From positions 1,004,001 through 1,068,000 of the forward strand of contig NC_015677.1 in the NCBI RefSeq assembly GCF_000215705.1: 64,000 nt of DNA. Direction: 5' to 3'. The notes beneath the pieces were generated by a model. That model was not told where the DNA came from, made no database searches, and saw only the letters and a program-made list of their open reading frames with translations. Both the position numbers and the translations under genes were made by a program. How positions within the stretch are numbered: the stretch's first letter is position 1; each line of letters opens with the position of its first letter. The DNA comes from Ramlibacter tataouinensis TTB310. Lineage in GTDB: Bacteria; Pseudomonadota; Gammaproteobacteria; Burkholderiales; Burkholderiaceae_C. Below are positions 9,605 to 18,146 of the stretch, piece by piece.

Positions 9605-9743
9605 AATCCACCAGGCACCGAAGTACCAGTGCCAGGCCATCGGCAGGTGCTTCCTACCCGCGCTTGCAGGCGCGGACGACAGCATTGCCTTGCGCGCGCG
9701 GCACAGTGGCAGGCCCTTGGCATTTCCGACGAAGGAGTTTCCC

Positions 9744-10316
9744 ATGGCATCGCGTTTTCCGACGCCTTTCCAGGCGCCCTCGCGCAACCTGCGCGCCCCC
9801 GACCCGTTCAGCGACCTGCACCGCGAGATGAACCGGCTGTTCGACGACTTTTTTTCCTTCGGCGCACCCACGCCGGGCACCGCCACCCTGGCTCCCATGC
9901 CGCGGCTGGACGTGCGCGAGACGGACCAGGAGATCTGCATCAGCGCCGAGCTGCCCGGCGTGAAGCCGGCCGACGTCGACGTGCGCGTGGAAGGCAACCT
10001 GCTGACCATCCGGGGCGAGAAGAAGAACGAGGCCGAGCAGCAGCAGCAGCAGCAGGACTACCACCTGATGGAGCGCAGCTACGGCCGCTTCCAGCGATCG
10101 CTGCAGCTGCCCTTCCAGCCCGATCCCGGGCAGGTGCGGGCCAGCTTCGAGGATGGGGTGCTCACGGTCCACGTACCGAGGCAGGCCCAGCAGGAGCGCA
10201 GCCGCCGCATCGAGATCCAGGCGGGCGCCGGGGCGCAGCACGCGGCGGTCGGCGGTTCCGCGACCGGCAGCGGCGACGATGCCGGCAACCGCCCCGATCC
10301 CATGAGCCATCACTGA
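9744..10316 (+). CDS. Hsp20/alpha-crystallin small heat-shock protein
   Basis: This 190-aa cytoplasmic holdase chaperone has an N-terminal amphipathic region (FSDLHREMNRLFDDFFSFG), an alpha-crystallin domain from about residue 50 (PRLDVRETDQEICISAELPGV ... NLLTIRGEKKN ... FEDGVLTVHVPRQ), and a long flexible tail. A run of six Gln codons (CAG repeats near 10040) lies in the beta5-beta6 loop region. The ATG at 9744 has GAAGGAG at good spacing. A hairpin follows at 10378-10400. No clear heat-shock sigma-32 promoter could be assigned upstream. Confidence 0.94.
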   Translation: MASRFPTPFQAPSRNLRAPDPFSDLHREMNRLFDDFFSFGAPTPGTATLAPMPRLDVRETDQEICISAELPGVKPADVDVRVEGNLLTIRGEKKNEAEQQQQQQDYHLMERSYGRFQRSLQLPFQPDPGQVRASFEDGVLTVHVPRQAQQERSRRIEIQAGAGAQHAAVGGSATGSGDDAGNRPDPMSHH

Positions 10317-10377
10317 TCCTCCGCCGTCGTGAGGCGCGGCGCGCATTGCCAACGGATCAGCAACCGGTGGTCGGTCA

Positions 10378-10400
10378 CGGATGAGCTGAAAGCTCATCCG
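10378..10400 (+). terminator. hairpin downstream of the Hsp20 gene
   Basis: CGGATGAGCT and AGCTCATCCG form a perfect 10-bp stem with a GAA loop, 62 bases after the Hsp20 stop and before the next gene. There is no T-run, so it is a terminator-like hairpin of unknown strength. Confidence 0.55.
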
Positions 10401-10478
10401 CCTATGCGCTGTCCTCCTACAGACGAGCCTGGCTCGGCCGTGGGACAAACGCGCTTCGTTTCCAGCCCGAACCCAGAC

Positions 10479-11165
10479 ATGTCCCTCGATCCCGCAGCGG
10501 CCCCGGCCGATCACCTCTGGCAGCCCAGCCGGCCTGCGGGTGGGCAGCCGGCGCATGCACCCCTGCAACGCCGCTGGTCGGCTTTGCTGGCCGATTGGGC
10601 CTGGGGCACCGCCCTGCGCTGGCGCGCTCCGGCCGGGCGCGGCCACCGGGACCCGTCCAGCGGGCTGCTGCAGAAAGAGGGCTTCCTGCAGCAGGCGACC
10701 GCACTGGCGCAGGACTGCCGCGAGCAGGGCCTGCCGCTGTCAGCGGCGGTGTTCGACTTCCCCGACCTGCTGGAGGTGCACCGGATGTACGGCAGCCGCA
10801 TCAGCAGCCAGCTGCTGGACCGGCTGGGCCGCTCGCTGTGGCGGGCGGCGGGGCGCTCGGGCCTGGCAGGCCGCACCGGCCCTACCCAGTTCGCCCTGGC
10901 CCTGCCGCGCCTGACGCAGGCGCAGGCCCGGGCCCAGGTGCAGCGCGTGCTCGGCAAGGTGCCTTGCGTCGAGCTCGACGCCGGCGGCGACGAGCTGGTG
11001 CTGGTCGCCGACTTCCTGGTCGCCCAGATCCAGGGCGGCGGCTTCGAAGCGCTGTTCCACCGCCTGCGCGCCGGCCTGTCGCGTGTCCAGGAGCGGCGCC
11101 TGCGCATCGAGCGTTACCTGGAAAGCGCGCCCGCCAGCCTGACCCGGCCGGCCGAATTGCACTGA
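10479..11165 (+). CDS. degenerate GGDEF-like protein
   Basis: The 228-aa product resembles a diguanylate cyclase domain that has lost its active site. From residue 58, DPSSGLLQKEGFLQQ mirrors the DxLTGLxNRRxF start of GGDEF domains, VFDFPDLLEVHRMYGS mirrors the DLDxFKxxNDxYGH metal/substrate region, and RTGPTQFALALPRL (132-145) stands where RxGGDEFALLLP would be. GPTQF cannot support cyclase chemistry. A separate GGDEL occurs at 169-173 but outside the expected position. It may be a c-di-GMP-independent scaffold. The ATG at 10479 was preferred over an upstream ATG that runs through the hairpin; the start is uncertain. Confidence 0.6.
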   Translation: MSLDPAAAPADHLWQPSRPAGGQPAHAPLQRRWSALLADWAWGTALRWRAPAGRGHRDPSSGLLQKEGFLQQATALAQDCREQGLPLSAAVFDFPDLLEVHRMYGSRISSQLLDRLGRSLWRAAGRSGLAGRTGPTQFALALPRLTQAQARAQVQRVLGKVPCVELDAGGDELVLVADFLVAQIQGGGFEALFHRLRAGLSRVQERRLRIERYLESAPASLTRPAELH

Positions 11166-11184
11166 AGGCGCCGCCGCGCCGCCG

Positions 11185-11793
11185 TCAGGTGCGCCGCGGC
11201 TTGCGGCCGAAGGTCAGCACCCGCCACGCGTACCAGGCCAGCAGGCCGCCCACCACGACGCGGGTCGCGATCTCCACCACGTCCTTCACCTTGTCCCAGC
11301 GGGTTTCCAGCGCGAAGCCCAGGGCCGCCAGCGCGCCCGTCCACAGCAGGCTGCCGGCCGCCGACCACAACAGGAAGGCACCCAGGGGCATGCGCTCGAT
11401 CCCGGCGGGCATGGAGATCACGCTGCGGATGGCGGGGATCAGCCGGCCGATCATCACCGAGCGCGCGCCGTGGCGCCGGAAACGGTCCTCCGCCTGCTCC
11501 AGGTCCTCGGGGTCCAGGGTGAGCCAGCGGCCGTGCCGTTCGGCGAAGCGCTTGAGCCGGGCGCTGCCCAGGCGGCGCCCGGCCCAGTACCAGGGCAGGG
11601 TGCCCAGCAGGGATCCCACCAGGCCGGCTGCGACCACGCCCACCGGGTTCAGGTCGCCGCGCGCCGCCACGAAGCCGGCGAAGGGCATGATCAGCTCCGA
11701 GGGGACGGGCGGGAAGATGTTCTCCAGCAGCATGAGGACCGCGATCCCCAGGTAGCTGAAGCGCTCGATGAACTGGATGATCCACTCCGTCAT
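11185..11793 (-). CDS. DedA-family membrane protein
   Basis: The 202-aa inner-membrane protein has the DedA/SNARE-associated fold: ENIFPPVPSELIMPFAGF (re-entrant Pro/Glu loop), GSLLGTLPWYWAGRRLG, and the signature RHGARSVMIGRLIPAIRSVI with essential Arg and Gly residues. DedA proteins act in lipid carrier (undecaprenyl phosphate) or phospholipid flipping and envelope homeostasis. It is the last gene of the minus-strand operon that starts at 16919, beside the glycosyltransferase gene mtgA, which also works on a lipid-linked cell-wall precursor. Confidence 0.92.
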   Translation of the reverse strand: MTEWIIQFIERFSYLGIAVLMLLENIFPPVPSELIMPFAGFVAARGDLNPVGVVAAGLVGSLLGTLPWYWAGRRLGSARLKRFAERHGRWLTLDPEDLEQAEDRFRRHGARSVMIGRLIPAIRSVISMPAGIERMPLGAFLLWSAAGSLLWTGALAALGFALETRWDKVKDVVEIATRVVVGGLLAWYAWRVLTFGRKPRRT

Positions 11794-11840
11794 GGCGACA
11801 TCCAGGTTGGCACCGGCTCCCGGGCCCGGATGTAGGACGG

Positions 11841-12569
11841 CTACGGGAGCTCGGCCTCGCGCATGCGAGCCACGATGGTGTAGGCACGGCTGGCCAGGTA
11901 GCCGGAATTGGGCACCTTCTCGAAGAACCGCGGCCGCGGCAGCATCACCGCCAGGCGCGCCGCCTCGTAAGCGCTGAGGCGGGCGGCGCTCTTGCGCCAA
12001 TAGTGCTGGGCCGCGGCCTCGGCGCCGAACACCCCCTCGCCCCATTCGACGCTGTTGAGGTAGATCTCCAGGATGCGTTCCTTGGTCAGCAGCTGCTCCA
12101 GCGCGAAGGTGAGCACGATCTCCTGGCCTTTGCGCAGCAAGGTGCGCTCGCCCGACAGGAGCAGGTTCTTGGCCAGCTGCTGGGTGATGGTGGAGCCGCC
12201 CACGATCCTGGGCGGCCGGGCCTGGCGGCGCAGCTGGGCGCGGCGCGCGGCCTGTTCCTCGGCCTTGGCATTGCGCTGCCAGGCCTTCTCGATGGCCTCC
12301 CAGTCCACGCCCTCGTGGCTGGCGAAGCCGTCGTCCTCGGCGGCGATCACCGCCCGCTTGAGGTGATCGGAGATGCGGTCGTACGGCACCCACTGCTGCC
12401 GCCAGCGGAACCGTTCCTTCTCGGTGGCCACGCGCCAGGCCTCCGAACGCTGGAAGGCCGTGGACTGCGGGTCCACCACCGCCATCAGCGCGATGCGGCC
12501 GATGAAGAACAGCTGCAGGCCCAGGGCGGCCACCAGGGCCAGCAGCAGCCAGCGACCCAGGGCCCTCAC
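11841..12569 (-). CDS. mtgA: monofunctional peptidoglycan glycosyltransferase
   Basis: MtgA polymerises lipid II into glycan strands in the periplasm. The 242-aa GT51 protein has one N-terminal membrane helix (residues 5-27) and the family motifs EDDGFASHEGVDW (catalytic Glu), GGSTITQQLAKNLLLS, RKGQE and KERILEIYLNSVEWG. There is no transpeptidase domain, which separates it from class A PBPs. Its ATG overlaps the aroE stop (ATGA), as is common in proteobacteria where aroE and mtgA are neighbours. Confidence 0.96.
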   Translation of the reverse strand: MRALGRWLLLALVAALGLQLFFIGRIALMAVVDPQSTAFQRSEAWRVATEKERFRWRQQWVPYDRISDHLKRAVIAAEDDGFASHEGVDWEAIEKAWQRNAKAEEQAARRAQLRRQARPPRIVGGSTITQQLAKNLLLSGERTLLRKGQEIVLTFALEQLLTKERILEIYLNSVEWGEGVFGAEAAAQHYWRKSAARLSAYEAARLAVMLPRPRFFEKVPNSGYLASRAYTIVARMREAELP

Positions 12570-13399
12570 TGCCGCGCCAGGCGCTCGCGCAGCCCGTCCA
12601 GCACGGCGGCCGAAGGCGGGCGCACGCCGCGCCAGACCTGGAAAGCCTCGGCCGCCTGCTCCACCAGCATGCCCAGGCCGTCGCGCGGCACCGCGCCCAG
12701 GCGCCGCGCCCAGTCCATGAAAGGTTGGGCGGCCGGCCCGTACATCAGGTCGCAGGCCAGGGTGCCGGGCCGCAGCACCGCGTCCGGCACCGGCACCGCG
12801 CCGCCGGCCAGGCTGCTGGCGCTGGCGTTGACCACCAGGTCGAACGCCTGGCCGGGCTGCTGCAGGCCGGCGGCCTGCAGGCGCACGCCATGGCGGGCGG
12901 CCAGCGCCGCGTGACGGTCCACCAGGGCCCGGGCCTTGTCCTCGGTGCGGTTGGCGACCACCACCGCCTGCGGGCCGGCCTCGACCAGCGGTCCCAGCAC
13001 GCCTGCCGCCGCCCCGCCCGCACCCACCAGCAGCACCCGCCGGCCGGCGATCGCCACGCCGGCGTTGCGCGTGATGTCGTGCACCAGGCCGATGCCGTCG
13101 GTGTTGTCGGCGAAGACCTCCTCACCGTCGAAGCGCAGCGTGTTGCAGGCGCCGGCCAGCTCGGCGCGGGCGCTCAGGCGGGTGGCCAGCGGTGCGGCCT
13201 CGAACTTGAACGGCACGGTGATGTTGCAGCCGCGCCCGCCGCCGGCGCGGAACTCGCGCACCGCCTGGGCCAGGCCGCCCGGCGGCACCAGCAGGCGCTC
13301 GTAGCCCAGGACCTGCCCGGTCAGCTCGGCGAAGCGCGCGTGGATCCACGGCGACTGGCTGTGCGCCACCGGGTTGCCCATCACCCCGTAACGGTCCAT
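12566..13399 (-). CDS. aroE: shikimate dehydrogenase
   Basis: AroE reduces 3-dehydroshikimate to shikimate with NADPH in the aromatic pathway. The 277-aa product has the substrate-binding start (YGVMGNPVAHSQSPWIH), the catalytic lysine in NITVPFKFE, the NTDGIGL loop and the Rossmann dinucleotide motif VLLVGAGGAAAGV. It is coupled to mtgA downstream and is three bases from the TonB-like gene upstream. The aromatic-pathway entry enzyme also lies in this window (19810). Confidence 0.96.
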   Translation of the reverse strand: MDRYGVMGNPVAHSQSPWIHARFAELTGQVLGYERLLVPPGGLAQAVREFRAGGGRGCNITVPFKFEAAPLATRLSARAELAGACNTLRFDGEEVFADNTDGIGLVHDITRNAGVAIAGRRVLLVGAGGAAAGVLGPLVEAGPQAVVVANRTEDKARALVDRHAALAARHGVRLQAAGLQQPGQAFDLVVNASASSLAGGAVPVPDAVLRPGTLACDLMYGPAAQPFMDWARRLGAVPRDGLGMLVEQAAEAFQVWRGVRPPSAAVLDGLRERLARQ

Positions 13400-13402
13400 C
13401 GG

Positions 13403-14257
13403 CTATCGGCTGGTGAGCTTGGTTTCCAGGGTCTCGTCGCGCGTGAACTTGAAGCGGGAGACGACCACGATCTGGTCGGCGCGGCGCCGCATGGCCTGGC
13501 TGAAGCGGCCGAACGGGCCGGCGGCCTTGGCGATGCTCTGGGCGCGGCGGTCCAGGGTGAGGTTGCCCGAGGTCTGGACCACCTCGGTGTCCAGCACCCG
13601 GCCGTCGTGGTTGACGGTCACCACCATGGTCAGCTCGCCGTACAGCTTGCGGCCGGCCAGGTGGGGGAAGTTCTGCGTGCCGCGGTCCTCGATCCTGCGG
13701 CGCAGCCCGTCGTAGTAGACGGCGTACACCTCCTCGCGGGTGGCGGGACTGATGTAGCGCTTCTTGGGACGCGCGTTCTCCTGGTGGATGCGCCGCTCGA
13801 TCTCCGCCAGCGCCTTGACCAGCTGGCGGCGCTTTTCCTCCTGGGCCCGGGTCTCCGGGTTGCGGGTGGGCTGCTTGGGCTGGGGCGGGGGCAGGGCGGC
13901 CAGCTGCTTCTTCAGCTGGGCCAGCAGCAGCATCTGCTGTTCCTGCATGGCCTCGATCCTCTTTTGCGCTTCCTCGGCGGCGTCGCCCATCTCGGTCAGC
14001 GCCGAGGGCGGCAGCGGCGAAGTGGCGCGGCCCTGCTCTGCATCGCCGCCGCCGGCCAGCGCCGCCTGGGCGATGGCCTGCGCCTTGTCGGGCCGCTCGC
14101 TGGTGCGGGCGTTGACCAGCACCACTTCCAGCGGGGTGTCCTGGAACACCCGGTTGAAGCGTTCCGGGTCCACGAAGCGCACCGTCAGCAGTCCTGCATG
14201 GACCGCAAATGAGATGCCCAGCGCGATCTGCAGGGTGCTGAAGGACTTCAGGTTCAC
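13403..14257 (-). CDS. TonB-family energy-transducer-like protein
   Basis: The 284-aa protein has an N-terminal membrane helix (IALGISFAVHAGLLTVRFV), a long Ala/Gln/Glu-rich coiled or extended periplasmic region (residues 55-165) and a C-terminal TonB-like domain (YYDGLRRRIEDRGTQNFP, GELTMVVTVNHDGRVLDTEVVQTSGN). No ExbB/ExbD genes lie nearby, so it may work with proteins encoded elsewhere or have an envelope-spanning role. GTG start at 14257 overlaps the stop of the upstream exonuclease gene (GTGA), showing coupling. Confidence 0.85.
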   Translation of the reverse strand: MNLKSFSTLQIALGISFAVHAGLLTVRFVDPERFNRVFQDTPLEVVLVNARTSERPDKAQAIAQAALAGGGDAEQGRATSPLPPSALTEMGDAAEEAQKRIEAMQEQQMLLLAQLKKQLAALPPPQPKQPTRNPETRAQEEKRRQLVKALAEIERRIHQENARPKKRYISPATREEVYAVYYDGLRRRIEDRGTQNFPHLAGRKLYGELTMVVTVNHDGRVLDTEVVQTSGNLTLDRRAQSIAKAAGPFGRFSQAMRRRADQIVVVSRFKFTRDETLETKLTSR

Positions 14258-16302
14258 GGAGCAGGATTATGGTCGGGCGCTTCCGGTTCGCTCACATCGA
14301 CCGCGATGGCGATGGGGCCGGCCACCGCTTCTTCTTCGCCGGTGTCGTCTTCCGCCGACACCGGCGCCCGCTCGGCATCCAGCCGCTCGACCACCGTGCC
14401 GTGCACGTCCAGGCCGATCTCGTCGATCTCGCCCAGCCTCACGCGCACCCGCGCGCCCCGCGGCAGGTCGCCGGCGCCCAGCACCGGCAGCACCAGCGGC
14501 AGCTCGTCGGCGCGCACCAGGCCTTCCTTGAACACCGTCGCGGTCAGTTCGCCCAGGCCCTGCTGGCGCAGGTACTTCAGCGTCCAGAACCGCTCCATGG
14601 CGGCCTGGTAGCCGTTGTAGGCCGAATAGGCGGCGTCGAAGGCCGAGATGATGGAGAACAGCTCCGCGTCCTTGGGCTTGAAAGGCGCGGCCAGGGCGGC
14701 GGTGCGGCCATGGCGGGCCGCGGCGATGATCTGCCACTGGTTCACCAGGTCGGTGTAGCGGCGCAGCGGCGAGGTGCTCCAGGCATAGCACTTGACGCCG
14801 ATGCCGGCATGCGGCGCGGCCTTGGTGCCCATGCGCACCTTGACGCCGGGCGCCAGGCTGGCCTGGCTGCGGTAGATGGCCGGCACGCCCAGGTCGGCCA
14901 GCCACTGGCCCCAGCTGCTGTTGGCCAGGATCATGGCCTCGGCCACGATCAGGTCCAGCGGCGCGCCGCGGCGGCGCACGGTGATCTGCACCTCCTCGCC
15001 GCCGGTGGGCTCGGCATCGCCGGCGCCGACCAGCTTGAAGCTGTAGTCCGGCCGGTTGAAGGTCTCGGGCCTGCCGCGCACCAGCTCGCGCAGGCCCTTG
15101 AGGTGCCGCGCCAGGCGGTACAGGAAGGAGAGCGCGCCGCGCAGGCTGGACGCCGGCTCGGGCACGTTCCCGCCCGGGGAGTCGGCGTCCGCCAGCCATG
15201 CCTCCGTGACGAAGGCGTCGAGCTGGTCGTGGCGCAGGTTGTGCGCGATGGGCACCCGCTCCAGCCGGGTCTGGCTGTCCTTCACCACCAGGGTGGCCTC
15301 GTCGAGGCTGAGGTACAGCGACACCGCCGGGCAGTCGCGCCCTTCCTGCAGCGTGTAGGCCTGCACCACCTCGTCGGGCAGCATGGTGATCTTGTAGCCC
15401 GGCATGTAGACGGTGGACAGGCGCGAGCGCGCCACCTGGTCGATGGGCGTGGACGGCTGCAGGGCCAGGCCGGGCGCCGCGATGTGGATGCCCACCGTTA
15501 CCGTGCCGCTGCCCAGGCCCTGCACCGACAGCGCGTCGTCGATCTCGGTGGTGCTGGAGTCGTCGATGGAGAACGCCCGCACCGGCGCCAGCGGCAGCTC
15601 GTCCCGGATGGCCGGCGCGGCCAGCGGCGGGAAACCCGTGCCCTTGGGGAAGTTGTCGAACAGGAAGCGCTTCCAGTGGAACTGGTAGGGCGAGGTGATG
15701 GCCCCGGCCTTCTGCAGCAGCGCCAGCGGCGGCAGCTGCGTGCTGCGCGAGGCCTCGACCACGGCCTTGTACTCGGGCCCGTTCTTGTCCGGCTTGAACA
15801 GGATGCGATAAAGCTGCTCGCGGATGGCGGGCGGGCAGCTGCCGGCCGCCAGCTCCGCGGCCCAGGCGCCGATCTGGGCCTGCTGCTGCTGCTTCTTCTC
15901 GATGCCGGCCAGCGCCTGCTGGACGATCTCGGCCGGCGCCTTGCGGAAACGGCCCTTGCCGGCGCGGCGGAAGTAGTGCGGCGCCTCGAACAGGCGGAAC
16001 AGGGCGGCGGCCTGCTGCTCCAGGCTGGCGTCGTCGTTGAAGTAGTCGCGCGCCAGGTCGGCGAAGCCGAACTCCTCCTCGGGCGCGAACTCCCAGGCCA
16101 GCTCCAGCTCGATGGAAGGCGCCAGGGCCTGGGCCCGGGCGATCAGTTCCGCCGGCTGGGGCTTGTCGAACTTCAGCAGGACGTGCGCGGCCTTGACCTT
16201 GACGCGCTTGCCGCTGTCCAGCTCCACCTGGGCCGAAGCCTCGGCCTCGGACAGCACCCGGCCGGCCTGGAACTTCCCGGCCTCTTCAAATAGGACGAAC
16301 AT
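14254..16302 (-). CDS. RNase II/RNB-family exoribonuclease
   Basis: The 682-aa protein holds an N-terminal OB-like part and a catalytic RNB domain from about residue 240: FSIDDSSTTEIDDALSV carries the metal-binding aspartates, followed by GIHIAAPGLAL, TVYMPGYKITMLP and AWSTSPLRRYTDLVNQWQ. It lacks the longer RNase R extensions. RNB enzymes degrade RNA 3' to 5'. It is the second gene of the operon after the YqiA-like esterase (14-base gap) and is coupled to the TonB-like gene. I chose the ATG at 16302 (FVLFEEAGKFQAG); a longer upstream frame runs into the esterase gene. Confidence 0.92.
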   Translation of the reverse strand: MFVLFEEAGKFQAGRVLSEAEASAQVELDSGKRVKVKAAHVLLKFDKPQPAELIARAQALAPSIELELAWEFAPEEEFGFADLARDYFNDDASLEQQAAALFRLFEAPHYFRRAGKGRFRKAPAEIVQQALAGIEKKQQQQAQIGAWAAELAAGSCPPAIREQLYRILFKPDKNGPEYKAVVEASRSTQLPPLALLQKAGAITSPYQFHWKRFLFDNFPKGTGFPPLAAPAIRDELPLAPVRAFSIDDSSTTEIDDALSVQGLGSGTVTVGIHIAAPGLALQPSTPIDQVARSRLSTVYMPGYKITMLPDEVVQAYTLQEGRDCPAVSLYLSLDEATLVVKDSQTRLERVPIAHNLRHDQLDAFVTEAWLADADSPGGNVPEPASSLRGALSFLYRLARHLKGLRELVRGRPETFNRPDYSFKLVGAGDAEPTGGEEVQITVRRRGAPLDLIVAEAMILANSSWGQWLADLGVPAIYRSQASLAPGVKVRMGTKAAPHAGIGVKCYAWSTSPLRRYTDLVNQWQIIAAARHGRTAALAAPFKPKDAELFSIISAFDAAYSAYNGYQAAMERFWTLKYLRQQGLGELTATVFKEGLVRADELPLVLPVLGAGDLPRGARVRVRLGEIDEIGLDVHGTVVERLDAERAPVSAEDDTGEEEAVAGPIAIAVDVSEPEAPDHNPAP

Positions 16303-16316
16303 CGCGGGATTGTCCC

Positions 16317-16919
16317 TCACAGGCCGAGGAAGCCCAGCACGTCGTCGATGTGGTCGGGGAAGTCGGACAGCGCGTGGTCGCCGCCTTCCAGCAGCTTGAT
16401 GCGCGCGCCGGGGTAGCGGCCCGTCATCTCGCGCCAGTCGAGCACCTCGTCGCCCTTGGCGACCACCGCGAAATAGTTCGCGGGCCGCGCCGGCGGCCCG
16501 GGCTCCAGGACCCGCAGCTCGTCGACGAAGCGCGGTTCGAAGAAAAAGCGCTCCCCGGGCGCGTGCCAGGCGGCCTGCTCGCCGATGTGCCGGGCCAGGT
16601 CGCGCGCCGGATGCACCGCGGGATTGAGCAGCACGGCGCGGCAGCCCGTGGCCTCGGCCACGCAGCTGGCGTAGAAGCCGCCGAGCGAGGAGCCGATCAC
16701 GCCCATGCCCTCGCGCGGCCAGGCGGCGATGCCGTCCAGCACCAGCGCCATGGCGGCGCGCGGGGAGGGCGGCAGCTGCGGGCACCACCAGGCCACCCCC
16801 GGATGCCGTCCGCGCACCCGCGCCTCCACCTGGACCGCCTTGGCCGAGCGCGGCGAGGAGCGGAAGCCATGCAGGTACAGCAGGTGTGTAACAGGGGCGG
16901 GTAGGGGGTTTTCTGGCAT
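16317..16919 (-). CDS. YqiA/YcfP-family esterase
   Basis: The 200-aa alpha/beta hydrolase has the oxyanion region LLYLHGFRSSPRSAKA, the nucleophile elbow GSSLGGFYAS (Ser), a conserved LNPAVHPARDL and a C-terminal GGDHALSDFPDH with the His/Asp charge relay. YqiA-type proteins are small esterases acting on acyl-CoA or p-nitrophenyl esters; the natural substrate is not known. It begins the operon running down to DedA and its start is only 33 bases from the rodA start on the other strand. Confidence 0.9.
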   Translation of the reverse strand: MPENPLPAPVTHLLYLHGFRSSPRSAKAVQVEARVRGRHPGVAWWCPQLPPSPRAAMALVLDGIAAWPREGMGVIGSSLGGFYASCVAEATGCRAVLLNPAVHPARDLARHIGEQAAWHAPGERFFFEPRFVDELRVLEPGPPARPANYFAVVAKGDEVLDWREMTGRYPGARIKLLEGGDHALSDFPDHIDDVLGFLGL

Positions 16920-16952
16920 GGTTTCATCATGCCAGCGTGATAATCCCGGCCC

Positions 16953-18107
16953 ATGCAGGCCGTGTTCGACAAACCCCCCCTGTGGCAGCGCGCTGCCCCC
17001 TCGCTGCAAGGCTTCGACGGGCCGCTGGCGTTCGCCATCTTCCTGCTGGTGTGCGCCGGGCTGTTGACGATGTACTCCTCCGGCTTCGACCATGGCACGC
17101 GCTTCATGGACCACAGCCGCAACATGCTGATCGCCGGCTTCGTGATGTTCGTCATCGCCCAGGTGCCCCCGCAGCGGCTCATGAGCTTCGCCGTGCCGCT
17201 GTACATCATCGGGGTGTCGCTGCTGATCGCAGTGGCGATGTTCGGCATCGCCAAGAAGGGCGCCCGGCGCTGGATCAACGTGGGCATCGTCATCCAGCCT
17301 TCCGAGATGCTGAAGATCGCCACTCCGCTGATGCTGGCCTGGTGGTTCCAGAAACGCGAGGGCCACCTGCGGCCGCTGGACTTCATCGTGGCCGGCGGCC
17401 TGCTGCTGCTGCCGGTGGGCCTGATCATGAAGCAGCCGGACCTGGGGACCGCGCTGCTGGTCATGGCCGCCGGCCTGTCGGTGATCTTCTTCGCCGGCCT
17501 GCCCTGGAGGCTGATCGTGCCGCCGGCGGTGGTGGGCGTGCTGGGCATCGCGCTGCTGATCGGGTTCGAATCGCGGCTGTGCGCCGACGGGGTGGACTGG
17601 AAGGTGCTGCACGAGTACCAGCGCCAGCGCGTCTGCACCCTGCTGGACCCGGCCAAGGACCCGCTGGGCAAGGGCTTCCACATCCTCCAGGGCATGATCG
17701 CCATCGGCTCGGGCGGCCTGGTCGGCAAGGGTTTCATGCAGGGCACCCAGACGCACCTGGAGTTTATCCCGGAGCGCACCACGGACTTCATCTTCGCGGC
17801 GTTCTCCGAGGAGTTCGGGCTGGTGGGCAACCTGTGCCTGATCGCCGCCTTCATCTTCCTGATCTTCCGCGGCCTGGCCATCGCGCTGGAAGCCTCCACC
17901 TTGTTCTCGCGCCTGCTGGCCGGCGCGGTGACCATGATCTTCTTCACCTACGCCTTCGTGAACATGGGCATGGTCAGCGGCATCCTGCCGGTGGTGGGCG
18001 TGCCGCTGCCCTTCATCAGCTATGGCGGCACCGCCATGGTGACGCTGGGCATGGGGCTGGGCATCCTGATGTCCATCGCCAAGGCCAAGCGGCTGGTGCA
18101 GACCTGA
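16953..18107 (+). CDS. rodA: rod shape-determining protein RodA (SEDS glycosyltransferase)
   Basis: RodA is the SEDS peptidoglycan polymerase of the elongasome, working with PBP2. The 384-aa protein is polytopic (about ten helices) and shows GARRWINVGIVIQPSEMLKI, KQPDLGTALLV, AFSEEFGLVGN and the C-terminal PFISYGGTAMVTLG. The usual mrdA (PBP2) and mreBCD neighbours are absent here, so the gene is separated from its partner locus. It diverges from the esterase gene with a very short shared upstream region. Confidence 0.96.
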   Translation: MQAVFDKPPLWQRAAPSLQGFDGPLAFAIFLLVCAGLLTMYSSGFDHGTRFMDHSRNMLIAGFVMFVIAQVPPQRLMSFAVPLYIIGVSLLIAVAMFGIAKKGARRWINVGIVIQPSEMLKIATPLMLAWWFQKREGHLRPLDFIVAGGLLLLPVGLIMKQPDLGTALLVMAAGLSVIFFAGLPWRLIVPPAVVGVLGIALLIGFESRLCADGVDWKVLHEYQRQRVCTLLDPAKDPLGKGFHILQGMIAIGSGGLVGKGFMQGTQTHLEFIPERTTDFIFAAFSEEFGLVGNLCLIAAFIFLIFRGLAIALEASTLFSRLLAGAVTMIFFTYAFVNMGMVSGILPVVGVPLPFISYGGTAMVTLGMGLGILMSIAKAKRLVQT

Positions 18108-18146
18108 CGGGCAACCCGACAATCCTGCGGGTCCTAGAATGACCCG

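Noticed and set aside
10038..10056. CAG repeat as a possible tandem-repeat element
   Set aside because: It codes six Gln in a variable loop of Hsp20; ordinary low complexity.
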